Below, in pieces: positions 9,167 to 18,777 of a stretch of DNA of 64,000 nucleotides. The stretch spans positions 6,944,001-7,008,000 of the forward strand of contig NZ_CP150170.1 in the NCBI RefSeq assembly GCF_037963865.1. Direction: 5' to 3'. A program made the position numbers and the translations under genes. Position 1 is the stretch's first letter, and each line of letters begins with the position of its first letter. This stretch comes from Paenibacillus sp. FSL R10-2734. Lineage in GTDB: Bacteria; Bacillota; Bacilli; Paenibacillales; Paenibacillaceae. The notes beneath the pieces are model-generated. The model did no database searches and was not told the DNA's origin. It was given only the letters and a program-made list of their open reading frames with translations.

Positions 9167-10060
9167 ATGTTCGGAACACTCTCCTATAACAAACAGAAGA
9201 CGATAATAATCGTATCCTTCCTTACGATCCCATTGTTGCTGCTCGCAACATTTACGTACTACCCAGCGCTCAAGCTGATCTATTACAGCTTTACGAATTG
9301 GGATGGCTATAGTCCCGAGAAACCATGGGTCGGGCTTGATAATTACCGTGAAGTTTTCGCTAACCCTGCAATTTTCAAGGTGTTTACTCATAACTTTGCT
9401 TATTTCGCGATGGGAATTCTCCAGAATATCGTCGCTATTTATTTTGCAATTGTGCTGAATAGTAAGCTGAAAGGAAAAAATGCATTTCGAATCTTACTTT
9501 TCCTCCCTTACATTATGAACGGAGTCGCCGTCGCCTTTATGTTTGGTTATGTCTTTGACACCACGAACGGCTCCCTGAATATGTTCCTGAATAGCATCGG
9601 TCTAACCGGACTAGGACAGACCAGCTGGCTTGGAACAGAAGGACTGGTCAACTATTCTCTAGCCTCCACAGGATTTTGGCGTTTCATGGGCTATAACATG
9701 GTAATCTACATCGCTTCCTTGCAGGCCATTCCAAACGATATATATGAAGCCTCAAAGATCGATGGTGCCGGGCCTTTTCAGACGCTTTGGAGAATTACTT
9801 TACCAAATATGAAGCCTGTTATTCAGCTCAACTTATTTCTTACCGTCACAGGGGCACTGGAAGTATTCGATCTCCCGTTCGTGTTGACCAAAGGCGGTCC
9901 TGCAGGCGCCAGCGAAACTTACGTACAAAAAGTTGTAGATACTGCATTTGCTTATAACAACTATGGCCTTGCTTCTGCCATGAGTATTATCCTGCTCTTC
10001 TTTGTCGTCATCGTACTGTTAATTCAGCAACTAGTTCTTAGCCGGGGGGGAGACAAATAG
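9167..10060 (+). CDS. Sugar ABC transporter permease (MalF-like)
   Basis: A 297-residue integral membrane protein with about six hydrophobic segments and the BPD_transp_1 EAA loop (EASKIDGAGPFQTLWRITLP, about residues 197-216) that contacts the ATPase. It is the first permease of the CUT1 importer. The start ATG follows AAGAAGG at a suitable distance. The downstream permease gene begins 2 nt after its stop, so the two are translationally linked. Confidence 0.93.
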   Translation: MFGTLSYNKQKTIIIVSFLTIPLLLLATFTYYPALKLIYYSFTNWDGYSPEKPWVGLDNYREVFANPAIFKVFTHNFAYFAMGILQNIVAIYFAIVLNSKLKGKNAFRILLFLPYIMNGVAVAFMFGYVFDTTNGSLNMFLNSIGLTGLGQTSWLGTEGLVNYSLASTGFWRFMGYNMVIYIASLQAIPNDIYEASKIDGAGPFQTLWRITLPNMKPVIQLNLFLTVTGALEVFDLPFVLTKGGPAGASETYVQKVVDTAFAYNNYGLASAMSIILLFFVVIVLLIQQLVLSRGGDK

Positions 10061-10062
10061 AC

Positions 10063-10896
10063 ATGGCACACTCCAAATTCAGCTTCACAGGTGTTATTAA
10101 ATACTTCACGCTGCTTATCGGCGTATTTGTTGTCCTATTTCCTCCTTATGTGGTTATCGTCAATGCCTTTAAATCAACTGACGAGTTTAACAGCAGCAGC
10201 TCCATGGCGCTACCCAATAGCTTTTTAAATTTCGATAATTTCATTGCCGTCTTTCAACGTGGAGGTCTACTTAACGGCTTTGGTAACGTATTAATTATTA
10301 TCGCTATTACTTTAATTCTGAACATTCTGTTCGGCACTATGGTAGCATTTGTATTGGGACGCTTCTCTTTCAAATTAAAACCCGTTGTCTTCGGCGCTTA
10401 TCTAATAGCCACCATTATTCCTAGTATCACGACACAAGTGGCGACTTTTGGTATCATCAAAAGCATGGGGCTCTACAATACACTTGGCGCCCCAATCGTG
10501 CTCTATATTGGAGCAGATGTGATTCAGATTATTCTATATTTGCAATTCATCCGTAATATTCCCGTGGATCTCGATGAAAGTGCAATGGTAGAAGGTGCAT
10601 CTTTGTTCAGAATCTATCGAACGATTATTTTCCCATTACTTACGCCAGCTACAGCGACTTTAATTATATTAAAAACCATCAGTATCTATAATGACATGTA
10701 CATCCCTTATCTATATATGCCAAAACAAAGCCTTGGCGTAGTAACAACGATACTGATGCGGTTCCAAGGGGTCAATTCAGGGGAGTGGAATTTGATTTGT
10801 GCGGCTATTCTACTTATTCTACTGCCTACAGTGATTCTATATTTCTTCTTACAGCGTTACATCTTTGAAGGCGTAACCAGCGGCGCGGTCAAATAA
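10063..10896 (+). CDS. Sugar ABC transporter permease (MalG-like)
   Basis: The second CUT1 permease, 277 residues with about six membrane segments and the EAA loop (ESAMVEGASLFRIYRTIIFP, about residues 171-190). GGGGGG before the upstream stop supplies its ribosome site. It pairs with the MalF-like subunit and the lipoprotein upstream. Confidence 0.93.
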   Translation: MAHSKFSFTGVIKYFTLLIGVFVVLFPPYVVIVNAFKSTDEFNSSSSMALPNSFLNFDNFIAVFQRGGLLNGFGNVLIIIAITLILNILFGTMVAFVLGRFSFKLKPVVFGAYLIATIIPSITTQVATFGIIKSMGLYNTLGAPIVLYIGADVIQIILYLQFIRNIPVDLDESAMVEGASLFRIYRTIIFPLLTPATATLIILKTISIYNDMYIPYLYMPKQSLGVVTTILMRFQGVNSGEWNLICAAILLILLPTVILYFFLQRYIFEGVTSGAVK

Positions 10897-10927
10897 GGCA
10901 GTTCACTTTAAGAAAGGAACAACGCAA

Positions 10928-12778
10928 ATGGTATCATACATCCGGCTAGTCCTACGAAAAATGTGGTTGTTCCTTGCCAATCTGCCGATGGAGCGAAAGC
11001 TGATCGTCGTATTTGTCTTTCTGATCTCGCTTCCTATCACTTATGTCAGTTATTTGTCCTCCCGCTCCATGTTCAATTCTGTTCTTGTCAATGCAACGGA
11101 AGGCGCGAACCAAATGACATCGAACGCCTCTGATACCATCGACCGTTATGTTGCCGATCTAAAAAGATACACAGCACTGCCGCTATATAATACCGATGTA
11201 CAATTCTACCTAACTCAGCAAAATACCGACTGGGATAAGAATACTAGCATGGCGATGTTTCTGAGCTATTTGAAGCATATGAAGGAAGAGATCATCGCCG
11301 TGTACATGGTGGACCAGTACGGCTCTGTTTTTTATGATAGAGTTCCAGGGATCCACGAGCTGTATCCTGAGGAACGACTAGCCAAATGGAGAACCTTAAG
11401 TGAAGAAGCTGGGGCTGCTCCTGTCATTCAAGGCAGACATACGATTCGCATAAACTCCAATGCCCATAGAGAGGTTATTAGTGTACTGCGCACTATTAAT
11501 TCTGTAAGCACGCTGGACAATATAGGAATTCTCGTATTTGATGTAGACATCAACCTGTTTAAGGGTATCATCGATCCTGTAAATGCGGTTACGCAAGGAA
11601 ACTCCCTAATTGTAGATAATAACGGAAAACTAATCTATGCCAGTGAAGACTTAGCGGACTCCATTCAAGCTGGCAAGGAGCAAAGTCTGAACACACAGCT
11701 TTTGCTGCAGCATGTAAATCAGCAGCAGGATCATTTTCAAATAGAAATGAATGGCCAGTCTTATCTTGCAGTGTATAGTGTTTCGAAACAGACCGGTTGG
11801 ACGACTATGGTTACAATTCCCTTGTCCCGCATCCTGTCTCCAATGCAGAAGAATCGCAATACACTTATATTGACTACACTGATCATTATTGCTTTTGCAC
11901 TTTGTGTTGCGACTATCATCTCACATGCGCTGACCAAACCCCTTAAATCTTTAGTCCGTCTAATGAAACGGGTCCAGCACGGTAATCTAGATGTCTGGCA
12001 GCACTCCAAATATAATGATGAGATTGGAATGCTTGGCAGTCATTTTAATCGAATGATCATAAGGGTCAAGGATCTGCTGCAGGAAGTATCCCTCACCGAG
12101 AAGCGTAAGCAAAAGGCTGATATGCGGGCACTTCAGAACCAGATCAATCCCCATTTTATTTATAATACACTGGAGTCTATCCGTATGCTGGCAGAGAGCA
12201 ATGATGACCCTCGTGTAGCGAAGCTCACCTATTTACTTGGACTTCAAATGCGTTACAGCATTGTCCGAAGCGAAGAAACTGTTACAATCAGACAAGAGCT
12301 GGATCATGTACGAAATTATTATCATCTGCTGCAAATCCGGTTTCCAGAGAAGTTCAGTCTAAACATTGACGTGCCAGAGAGATTTCTATATTTGCCTGTA
12401 ATCAAACTTGTCTTTCAACCCATCGTAGAGAACGCAGTCTTTCACGGCTTGGATCAAAAAATAGGACTCGGCACCTTGAGCATCACCGCATGGAGTGAGC
12501 AAGGAGTTGTCGTATTCTGCGTAGAAGATGACGGTATCGGTATGGATGAAGCTACACTACGTTCCTTAAACAATAGCCTGCAAAATGGGACTGACGGTGA
12601 AATGTTCGGTATCGGGCTACGGAATGTGAATGAGCGAATCCGCCTACATTATGGCAACTCATTTGGGCTCCTTGTAGAGAGTGAGCTCGGAGTGGGTACT
12701 CGCGTTACCCTGCGCATAGAGGACTTTACTGCTAATCATAATGAAGATAAATTTAATTACGGAGAGGGGTTGCTCTGA
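10928..12778 (+). CDS. YesM-family sensor histidine kinase
   Basis: At 616 residues the layout is: membrane helix (about 24-46), extracellular sensor region, second helix (about 300-322), HAMP, His_kinase domain with phosphoacceptor His in NPHFIYNTLESIR (H409), and HATPase_c with the G box FGIGLRNVNERI near the C-terminus. It sits directly before a YesN-type regulator and after a CUT1 importer. This suggests it senses extracellular oligosaccharide, possibly through the binding protein, and controls the importer. Confidence 0.94.
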   Translation: MVSYIRLVLRKMWLFLANLPMERKLIVVFVFLISLPITYVSYLSSRSMFNSVLVNATEGANQMTSNASDTIDRYVADLKRYTALPLYNTDVQFYLTQQNTDWDKNTSMAMFLSYLKHMKEEIIAVYMVDQYGSVFYDRVPGIHELYPEERLAKWRTLSEEAGAAPVIQGRHTIRINSNAHREVISVLRTINSVSTLDNIGILVFDVDINLFKGIIDPVNAVTQGNSLIVDNNGKLIYASEDLADSIQAGKEQSLNTQLLLQHVNQQQDHFQIEMNGQSYLAVYSVSKQTGWTTMVTIPLSRILSPMQKNRNTLILTTLIIIAFALCVATIISHALTKPLKSLVRLMKRVQHGNLDVWQHSKYNDEIGMLGSHFNRMIIRVKDLLQEVSLTEKRKQKADMRALQNQINPHFIYNTLESIRMLAESNDDPRVAKLTYLLGLQMRYSIVRSEETVTIRQELDHVRNYYHLLQIRFPEKFSLNIDVPERFLYLPVIKLVFQPIVENAVFHGLDQKIGLGTLSITAWSEQGVVVFCVEDDGIGMDEATLRSLNNSLQNGTDGEMFGIGLRNVNERIRLHYGNSFGLLVESELGVGTRVTLRIEDFTANHNEDKFNYGEGLL

Positions 12779-14278
12779 TTGCTGCGCATTGCAATTGTTG
12801 ACGATGAAATCCTAATCCGCGAAGGACTGGCCCGAATGATCAGCAAAGAAAGTACTAAATTTCTGGTCATCGGCACTTACCCCGACGGGAAAAATTTACT
12901 TGATGAGTTACCCACCCTACAGCTTGATGTTGTGATTACTGATATTCGCATGCCACAAATCAATGGCCTTGAGCTGATTAAACAGTTAAAAGCCAACCAT
13001 CCGCAAATACGCTCCATCCTAATGAGTGGATTTGTGGAATTTAATTATGCCAGAGAAGCTATACGCAGCTCTGCTGTAGACTACTTATTAAAGCCAATCG
13101 ATAAAGTGCAACTGTTCGAACTGCTTTATCATTTGGAGGAAGAGCAGGAATCCTCTCGTAACAAGGAGGAACGTCACCGTTCCGGGCTCTTGCTGACACT
13201 TCTGCATATCGAAGAGCCTCCTTCCCCCTTGCTAATGTCGAGCCTTACCTTGCCCCAGCCTTATTTCTCGGTATTTGTGTTCAAAGGAAGATCTAGAGAA
13301 CCGGTCTGTTCCTGTGCAGACAGTCTGAGGCAAGAGAAGGCATTTAGCATCGACAGCTTGGAGATTCAAAATGGATTATACGTCTGGTTCCTGTATTCTA
13401 CAATTCCACTCTCAGACAGCGATTGGAACGACATCGGCGACAGAATTCGAATCTCTGCCAGTGGCATGACACTGCATGTAGGTACTAGCAGTTCCTATAA
13501 TGATACCGCCAAGCTTAGACAAGCGTATCTGGATGCCAAGTTAGCTTGCAATGTCGGCATTTACAATCCAAATCGACTACATTACGCGAATATCCAACAG
13601 GTTCGTCAGCCAGAGGTAAATATTCTTGATTCATTTCATGCGATCAAAGAACCATTGATCCACGATCTGCAAATTCTGAATATGGAGGGTGTCTTAGAGC
13701 GGGTGCATACCTTATTCTCAGAGCTGAAATCACAACAAACTGCACCTGATCAAATTCTCCGTGTCTGTCGGTGGGTTGAAGAAACTGTACAGAAAGAACT
13801 GCAAGAGTTTGAGACCCTCTACAAAGGCGCTCCAGACCTTGGGCTAGATGAAAGAATTGCGTCCAGTATGAGCTTCAGTGAAATCGAGTGCGTGTTCACC
13901 GATCATTTTTCAAGCATTCTATCTGAGATCAGAACACATCGCCTAGAGATGTCCGGTACAGCTATAGAAACTATAAAGCGCTGGATCTCCGCCAACTATA
14001 ATCAACATGCGGATCTGAATACCTTGGCGAACATGGTATTTTTGACACCAAGCTATTTAAGTAAACTATTTAAACAAGAGACTGGGCTTACACTAACGGA
14101 CTACATCACGGAAATCCGGCTTCGTAAAGCCAAGCATCTGCTCAAGAGTGCCCCAGACCTAAAGATTCACGAGATTGGAGCAGAAGTTGGATACGGTGAT
14201 CCTGCCTATTTCAATAAGCTTTTTAAACGTGTAGTCGGCGTTACACCCAATGAATATAAACGAATTTCTATCGTATAA
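12779..14278 (+). CDS. YesN-family response regulator, AraC-type DNA-binding
   Basis: A 499-residue protein with an N-terminal receiver (phosphoacceptor D55 in ITDIRMP, Lys in YLLKPID), a long middle region and a C-terminal AraC helix-turn-helix pair (about 400-497: LNTLANMVFLTPSYLSKLF, IHEIGAEVGYGDPAYFNKLF). Translation starts at TTG 12779, which abuts the kinase stop codon; GGAGAGGGG lies 8-9 nt before. It is the partner of the upstream kinase and the probable activator of the importer and glycosidase genes. Confidence 0.94.
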   Translation: MLRIAIVDDEILIREGLARMISKESTKFLVIGTYPDGKNLLDELPTLQLDVVITDIRMPQINGLELIKQLKANHPQIRSILMSGFVEFNYAREAIRSSAVDYLLKPIDKVQLFELLYHLEEEQESSRNKEERHRSGLLLTLLHIEEPPSPLLMSSLTLPQPYFSVFVFKGRSREPVCSCADSLRQEKAFSIDSLEIQNGLYVWFLYSTIPLSDSDWNDIGDRIRISASGMTLHVGTSSSYNDTAKLRQAYLDAKLACNVGIYNPNRLHYANIQQVRQPEVNILDSFHAIKEPLIHDLQILNMEGVLERVHTLFSELKSQQTAPDQILRVCRWVEETVQKELQEFETLYKGAPDLGLDERIASSMSFSEIECVFTDHFSSILSEIRTHRLEMSGTAIETIKRWISANYNQHADLNTLANMVFLTPSYLSKLFKQETGLTLTDYITEIRLRKAKHLLKSAPDLKIHEIGAEVGYGDPAYFNKLFKRVVGVTPNEYKRISIV

Positions 14279-14291
14279 GGAGTTTGATCAC

Positions 14292-15029
14292 TTGCAATCA
14301 CAGATTCACACGAGCAGCGATAATCATGAAATCACCGTCTATGACACCACAGAACTATACGGTGAACAAGGTGCGTTCCGCGTCATGCAGTTTTCCAATC
14401 AGGCCATTCAAGGTGCGATGGATCTCAATGACCCAGAACGAATTGTGTTTGAATATCCAAGAGCCATTATTCACTTGATGGAATTCAATGCCCCCGCTTT
14501 TGAGGACGTCTTTCTTATTGGTCATGGGATTGGAACGATTGCCGGGCATTTTCCGGACAAAAGATTTAAAGTAGCTGAGCTAGATAGTGAAGTAGTGGAA
14601 TTAAGCCGCCGCTGTTTTGGATACAGCCAAGATAACGTGAAGATCGGAGACGGACGCCAGCTCCTTGAAGGTGAGGAACCACAGAAATATGATTACATCG
14701 TCTTAGACGCTTTCACCGCCGCAGGCACGCCGAGACATTTAATTTCCAGTGAATTTTTCAGCATCGCTCGTTCAAAACTGAATTCCGAAGGGTATATCCT
14801 TATGAATTTAATGGGAAAAGGAGAAAATGATCCGCACATTAACGCTATTTACACAACACTCGCGGAAGAGTTTATGTATATCAAATCCTTTTCACTGCCT
14901 TCAGAAGGGGCTGCGGATATCCAAAACATCATTATTATAGGTGGCTTTAAGCCGATTCGCTTTCAAGCTCGCCAGATGGCAGGCTTTAATGAAATCCAGC
15001 TTGGGCAAGGATATCTTATTCGGGATTAA
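14292..15029 (+). CDS. Spermidine synthase-like methyltransferase-fold protein
   Basis: The frame opens at an ATG at 14250 inside the regulator gene, but that ATG has no ribosome site. AAGGAG at 14277-14282 sits 9 nt before TTG 14292, which I take as the start, giving 245 residues. A Rossmann SAM-binding fold is visible: VFLIGHGIGTIAGHF, acidic VAELDSEVVE, then KIGDGRQLL and YIVLDAF, as in spermidine/spermine synthase relatives. Many such proteins are not aminopropyltransferases, so the substrate is unknown. Why it rides in a sugar-sensing operon is unclear. Confidence 0.75.
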   Translation: MQSQIHTSSDNHEITVYDTTELYGEQGAFRVMQFSNQAIQGAMDLNDPERIVFEYPRAIIHLMEFNAPAFEDVFLIGHGIGTIAGHFPDKRFKVAELDSEVVELSRRCFGYSQDNVKIGDGRQLLEGEEPQKYDYIVLDAFTAAGTPRHLISSEFFSIARSKLNSEGYILMNLMGKGENDPHINAIYTTLAEEFMYIKSFSLPSEGAADIQNIIIIGGFKPIRFQARQMAGFNEIQLGQGYLIRD

Positions 15030-15035
15030 GCTTTT

Positions 15036-15083
15036 AAAAATGACCTCATCCTCCACTTCACTGTGGATTTTGAGGTCATTTTT
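15036..15083. terminator. Bidirectional terminator
   Basis: A 13-bp outer stem AAAAATGACCTCA / TGAGGTCATTTTT encloses a smaller TCCAC / GTGGA stem. A/T runs on both sides let it serve the methyltransferase (plus) and the epimerase operon (minus). Confidence 0.85.
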
Positions 15084-15106
15084 GGGTTGTTACTATCTGA
15101 TATCCT

Positions 15107-15994
15107 TTACACCGGATTAGGGACAAAGCTGCCACCTCGGCAATACTTCAAATAATTTAGCGCATGTACTTGTCCAGTCATTTCTAGCTCACCCTGGTAG
15201 ACAGGATCATGCCAGCCTTCAATATCAATAGTTCCCTTATAGCCGGCTTGGCGCAGAATCGAGATGATATCCACCCAATTCGTATCTCCAAAGCCAGGTG
15301 TCCGGTCCCACACATAAGTCTTAGGTCCATGAATCCCGTATTCCTTGACGATATCCCAAGCGATGGTGGCATCCTTGCCATGTACATGGAATACCTTATC
15401 CACCCATTTGCGTAGCTGTGGAATTGGATCAATCAGACCTATCAGCTGGTGGCAAGGCTCCCATTCCAGACCCAGATTGTCTGCCGGAACGGCATTGAAC
15501 ATCTTCTCCCAGGCTGAAGGATTGTGGGCGATGTTCCACTCTCCGGCCTGCCAATTTCCGCCCATAGCGCAATTCTCAAATGCAATTTTTAGGCCGCGAT
15601 CCGCTGCCCTCTTGGACAATTCTCCGAACACCTCTGCAAATCTCGGAATCGACTCGTCAATCGACGAACCCGGCAGACGGCCAGTGAATCCGCCGATAAT
15701 ATCTGTGCCGAATAAATGGGCATGATCAATCAATCGCTCCCAACTGGCGAGTGTGTCAGCATTGTCTCCATCTCCTGAAAGTGGATTGCCATAAATTCCA
15801 ACGGAAGAGATGACAAAATCATGCTCAGCAGCCAGCCCCCTTACTCGTGCAGCTGTTTCTACAAGATTGGTTTCACCTGTGGTCTGCCAAAAGTTCAGGT
15901 TAAACGATTCAAACCCATGCTGAACAATTTGCGGAATAACGGCGACTGCCTCCCCGCCACGAACCAGAGTACCTATTCTTAATGTGTCTTGCAT
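15107..15994 (-). CDS. Sugar phosphate isomerase/epimerase (TIM barrel)
   Basis: A 295-residue xylose-isomerase-like TIM barrel (AP_endonuc_2 family). Metal and acid residues are visible in IAFENCAMGGNWQ, LGLEWEPCHQL, VFHVHGKDATI and IDIEGWHDP. Such enzymes epimerise or isomerise unphosphorylated or phosphorylated sugars, or act as IolE-like dehydratases. The precise reaction cannot be read from sequence. It lies 39 nt downstream of the LacI gene and belongs to the same sugar-uptake cluster. Confidence 0.85.
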   Translation of the reverse strand: MQDTLRIGTLVRGGEAVAVIPQIVQHGFESFNLNFWQTTGETNLVETAARVRGLAAEHDFVISSVGIYGNPLSGDGDNADTLASWERLIDHAHLFGTDIIGGFTGRLPGSSIDESIPRFAEVFGELSKRAADRGLKIAFENCAMGGNWQAGEWNIAHNPSAWEKMFNAVPADNLGLEWEPCHQLIGLIDPIPQLRKWVDKVFHVHGKDATIAWDIVKEYGIHGPKTYVWDRTPGFGDTNWVDIISILRQAGYKGTIDIEGWHDPVYQGELEMTGQVHALNYLKYCRGGSFVPNPV

Positions 15995-16033
15995 TTGGGT
16001 TTACCACTCCAATGATATGGTTTATAGTCAGGA

Positions 16034-17059
16034 TTAAACTTTAGCCTTGATCATCTTGCAGGAGCCACGCTTGAGCAATACCGCATCGTAGACAATATGC
16101 TGATGGCCTGACCGTCCAGAAATAAGATCAAACAAGACGCCCACACTGGATAAAGCCATTTCTGTACCTGGTTGGCTGATCGTATCAAGTGAAGGATGAA
16201 AATATTCCGCCATCTCAATCCCGTCAAAGCCAATGATTGAAATATCATCCGGGATAGACAACCCCGCGGTAAGTACAGCTTTGGCAGCACCGATAGCAAT
16301 CGTGTCGGAAGCAGCAAATATTGCGGTTACTCCCTTATTCCTTTTAAGCAGTCTGCGCGTCGCATCAAATCCCGAGCTAGGACTGTATTCACAATCCTCC
16401 ACCAACTGTGCATCGTAAGGCAGATTATGTTCTTCCAGTGCTTTTTTGTAGCCCAAATATCGTCGATTCCCCGTAGTTTCATCCAACAATGGGGACTTGG
16501 CTAAAAACCCGATATTCTCATGTCCAAGTGAGATCAAATAATTGGTGGCCTTATAAGCTTCTTTCAATTCATTAATGGTGACACTGGAAAAGATATCAGG
16601 GTCCACCTCTTGTGTGGAGGTGATCGTCGTCAGAACAAAAGGGACCGTCAGCTGCTTGAATTTCTCTTCGGAATGATTGTAGGTTCCGCCCATGAAGATA
16701 ATCCCGCATAGATTTTTTTCTTTGGTCAGCTGGATCGCTGCATTGATTTCATCCGTACCATCCTCTACCTGATGAATAAGGAAGGGATAACCTCGTAGAT
16801 TAGCCTGACGCTCGATCTCTTTGATCATATTGGAGAAGAACGGATTAGTAATCCCCTTGACCATTAGTGCAATGTTCTTAGACTCCGTAGTTTTTAAATT
16901 TCTTGCATTGGAATTGGGAATGTAATTGTATTCCTTAACAACATTCAGAACCTTTTCCCGTGTAGCCTTACTCACCAGCCCCTTATTGTTGATGACCCTG
17001 GAAACCGTCGAGATGCCCACACCGGAAATCCGCGCGATATCCTTGATATTTACGTCCAC
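16034..17059 (-). CDS. LacI family transcriptional regulator
   Basis: A 341-residue repressor. The N-terminal helix-turn-helix is NIKDIARISGVGISTVSRVI followed by the hinge helix NSNARNLKT, then a periplasmic-binding-like effector domain to the end. It starts at GTG 17059 after GGGGGAG. It lies downstream of the importer genes, and identical LacI-type palindromes occur at the divergent promoters 3.7 kb away. This makes it the best candidate repressor of both the importer operon and the GH3 operon. Confidence 0.92.
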   Translation of the reverse strand: MDVNIKDIARISGVGISTVSRVINNKGLVSKATREKVLNVVKEYNYIPNSNARNLKTTESKNIALMVKGITNPFFSNMIKEIERQANLRGYPFLIHQVEDGTDEINAAIQLTKEKNLCGIIFMGGTYNHSEEKFKQLTVPFVLTTITSTQEVDPDIFSSVTINELKEAYKATNYLISLGHENIGFLAKSPLLDETTGNRRYLGYKKALEEHNLPYDAQLVEDCEYSPSSGFDATRRLLKRNKGVTAIFAASDTIAIGAAKAVLTAGLSIPDDISIIGFDGIEMAEYFHPSLDTISQPGTEMALSSVGVLFDLISGRSGHQHIVYDAVLLKRGSCKMIKAKV

Positions 17060-17081
17060 TATACTCCCCCACTTATAAGTA

Positions 17082-17109
17082 AGGGAGCTATATGCTACTA
17101 TAGCTCCCT
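17082..17109 (-). other. Hairpin between binding-protein gene and lacI-type gene
   Basis: A perfect 11-bp stem AGGGAGCTATA / TATAGCTCCCT has a 6-nt loop. No good T run follows on the minus strand, so it is more likely a 3'-end stabiliser or processing signal behind the abundant binding-protein message than a full terminator. Confidence 0.5.
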
Positions 17110-17127
17110 CACACCTTTTAACGTTCT

Positions 17128-18702
17128 TTAGTTCACTGGAACAAACTCAGCCAATTGCTTTTCTACTTCGGCAATAACCTTGTCAACTCCTGCTTTTTTC
17201 AGTTGCTCACGGTATTCCGCTACAGCAGCTTTAGGATCTTTGCTTGTTTTACCAAGCATCAATTGAATACCAAGCTGGGAATTCACGTTGGAGATGGAAG
17301 CAATTTCTGTAGTTACATTCGATGGATCAAAGCTAAAGCCATTGTATGGATCATCGATAGCGACTTTATCCCACTCTGCAAACAAGGAGTTACGAATTGG
17401 GTTTTCTGTATCCGTAGGAACTACGAATTTGTCATTACGAAGTGACCAAGCAGCGAAACCTCCGCCATCAGTTTTTTCGTTGAAGCCTGCAGGCTGCTTT
17501 TTAACACCATTTTCCATAACATATTGTTTGCCTTCAATACCGTTTTGGATGAGGTTGTAGTAGCTTTCGTCAGTCATAAACTTCTCGATCACCATCAAAG
17601 AGCGCTCTGGATTCTCGGAGTTCGTGCTGATTACAGTCGAGTTGTCAACACCCATCTTACGTTTGATCTTCTTGTTGGCTTCCGCAAAAGTGAAGAATGC
17701 AGTTTCTGCCTCTGGTTGTGCCTTCAAATCTGCACCGTATTGGCCGATCCAGTCCTGAGCATGAGTCAAATAACCTGCGGAGTTTGCTGCTCTGAAGTTA
17801 TCTTTGCTGCCAAGAGTTGCAGACAGCACATCTTTGCCCCAGTATCCTTTATCTGCCCATTCACGCATCTTCACAGCCCAATCTTCAAATTCCTGAGTGT
17901 ATGCTGGATGGAAGACGGTCTTGTAGTCCTCTGGACTTTTGGTCACAAGATTCAGTTCATTCAAAGATATACCAGGTGCGTTAAGCCACATTCCTGTAGT
18001 ATCTACGAGCATTCTGAACATATTGGCTGCATCTTCAGCCTTACCGTTAATTGGTGGGAAGGACTCATTGGCAACTACGTTATCCATGTATTTAACCATA
18101 TCATCGATAGTGGTGATTTTATCCATGCCGTATTTTTTCAGCAAGTCTACACGATAGGCATAACCATTTGGTGTATATTCGCTATAAAGACTCGGAACAC
18201 CATAGATTTTACCTTTGTATTTAGTATTTTCCCATACACTAGCAGGGATTTCTGCCTTCAGCTTAGGAGCAACTTTATCGAGCATATCTGTAAGGTCCAC
18301 TAAAGCGCCTTCACTAGCCAATGTAAAGTAAGATACTGGTGCTCCTGGAGATGCATGAGACATATCAAACTTCTCACCTGAAGCAAATAGCAACGGGTAT
18401 TTCGTATTGATATCCGGCCAGTCAATATACTTCACTTCAATTGTAGCGTTGAGATCAGCTTTGAGCTTTTTGTTAATTTCAGCTAGAATCGCCTTATTTT
18501 GAACGCCTTCACTGCCCCACAGGTAGTACACCAACTTAGCTTCTTTGGAAGTGTCTACTCCGCCTGTATTCGTTGAAGCTTCTGGTGCCTTCGTAGCTGT
18601 CGAATCATTACTCGCTTCGTTGTTCTTCGATGAACAGGCTGTCAGTGCCCCAGTAAGCATGAGTACAGCAATTAAAGAAGACGCAATTTTTTTACCTTTC
18701 AT
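17128..18702 (-). CDS. LplA-like substrate-binding lipoprotein
   Basis: A 524-residue extracellular solute-binding lipoprotein. The signal MKGKKIASSLIAVLMLTG ends at the lipobox LTACSS, followed by a Ser/Thr-rich linker. The length (over 500 residues) and the downstream part resemble the LplA/YtcQ group, whose members often carry a C-terminal DUF3502-like region. GGGAGG lies before the ATG. It is the third gene of the importer operon, after the two permeases, and precedes the LacI regulator. The ligand is not known. Confidence 0.92.
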   Translation of the reverse strand: MKGKKIASSLIAVLMLTGALTACSSKNNEASNDSTATKAPEASTNTGGVDTSKEAKLVYYLWGSEGVQNKAILAEINKKLKADLNATIEVKYIDWPDINTKYPLLFASGEKFDMSHASPGAPVSYFTLASEGALVDLTDMLDKVAPKLKAEIPASVWENTKYKGKIYGVPSLYSEYTPNGYAYRVDLLKKYGMDKITTIDDMVKYMDNVVANESFPPINGKAEDAANMFRMLVDTTGMWLNAPGISLNELNLVTKSPEDYKTVFHPAYTQEFEDWAVKMREWADKGYWGKDVLSATLGSKDNFRAANSAGYLTHAQDWIGQYGADLKAQPEAETAFFTFAEANKKIKRKMGVDNSTVISTNSENPERSLMVIEKFMTDESYYNLIQNGIEGKQYVMENGVKKQPAGFNEKTDGGGFAAWSLRNDKFVVPTDTENPIRNSLFAEWDKVAIDDPYNGFSFDPSNVTTEIASISNVNSQLGIQLMLGKTSKDPKAAVAEYREQLKKAGVDKVIAEVEKQLAEFVPVN

Positions 18703-18777
18703 TAGGTAAGCCTCCCTTTTCTCTTCTATTTATGAATTGCATTTATAATAAACGCGCCTTCGAAAAGGAGACGTCCA

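Noticed and set aside
17524..18303. 259-residue plus-strand ORF opposite the LplA-like gene
   Set aside because: It is the antisense shadow of a well-supported lipoprotein gene with signal peptide and ribosome site.
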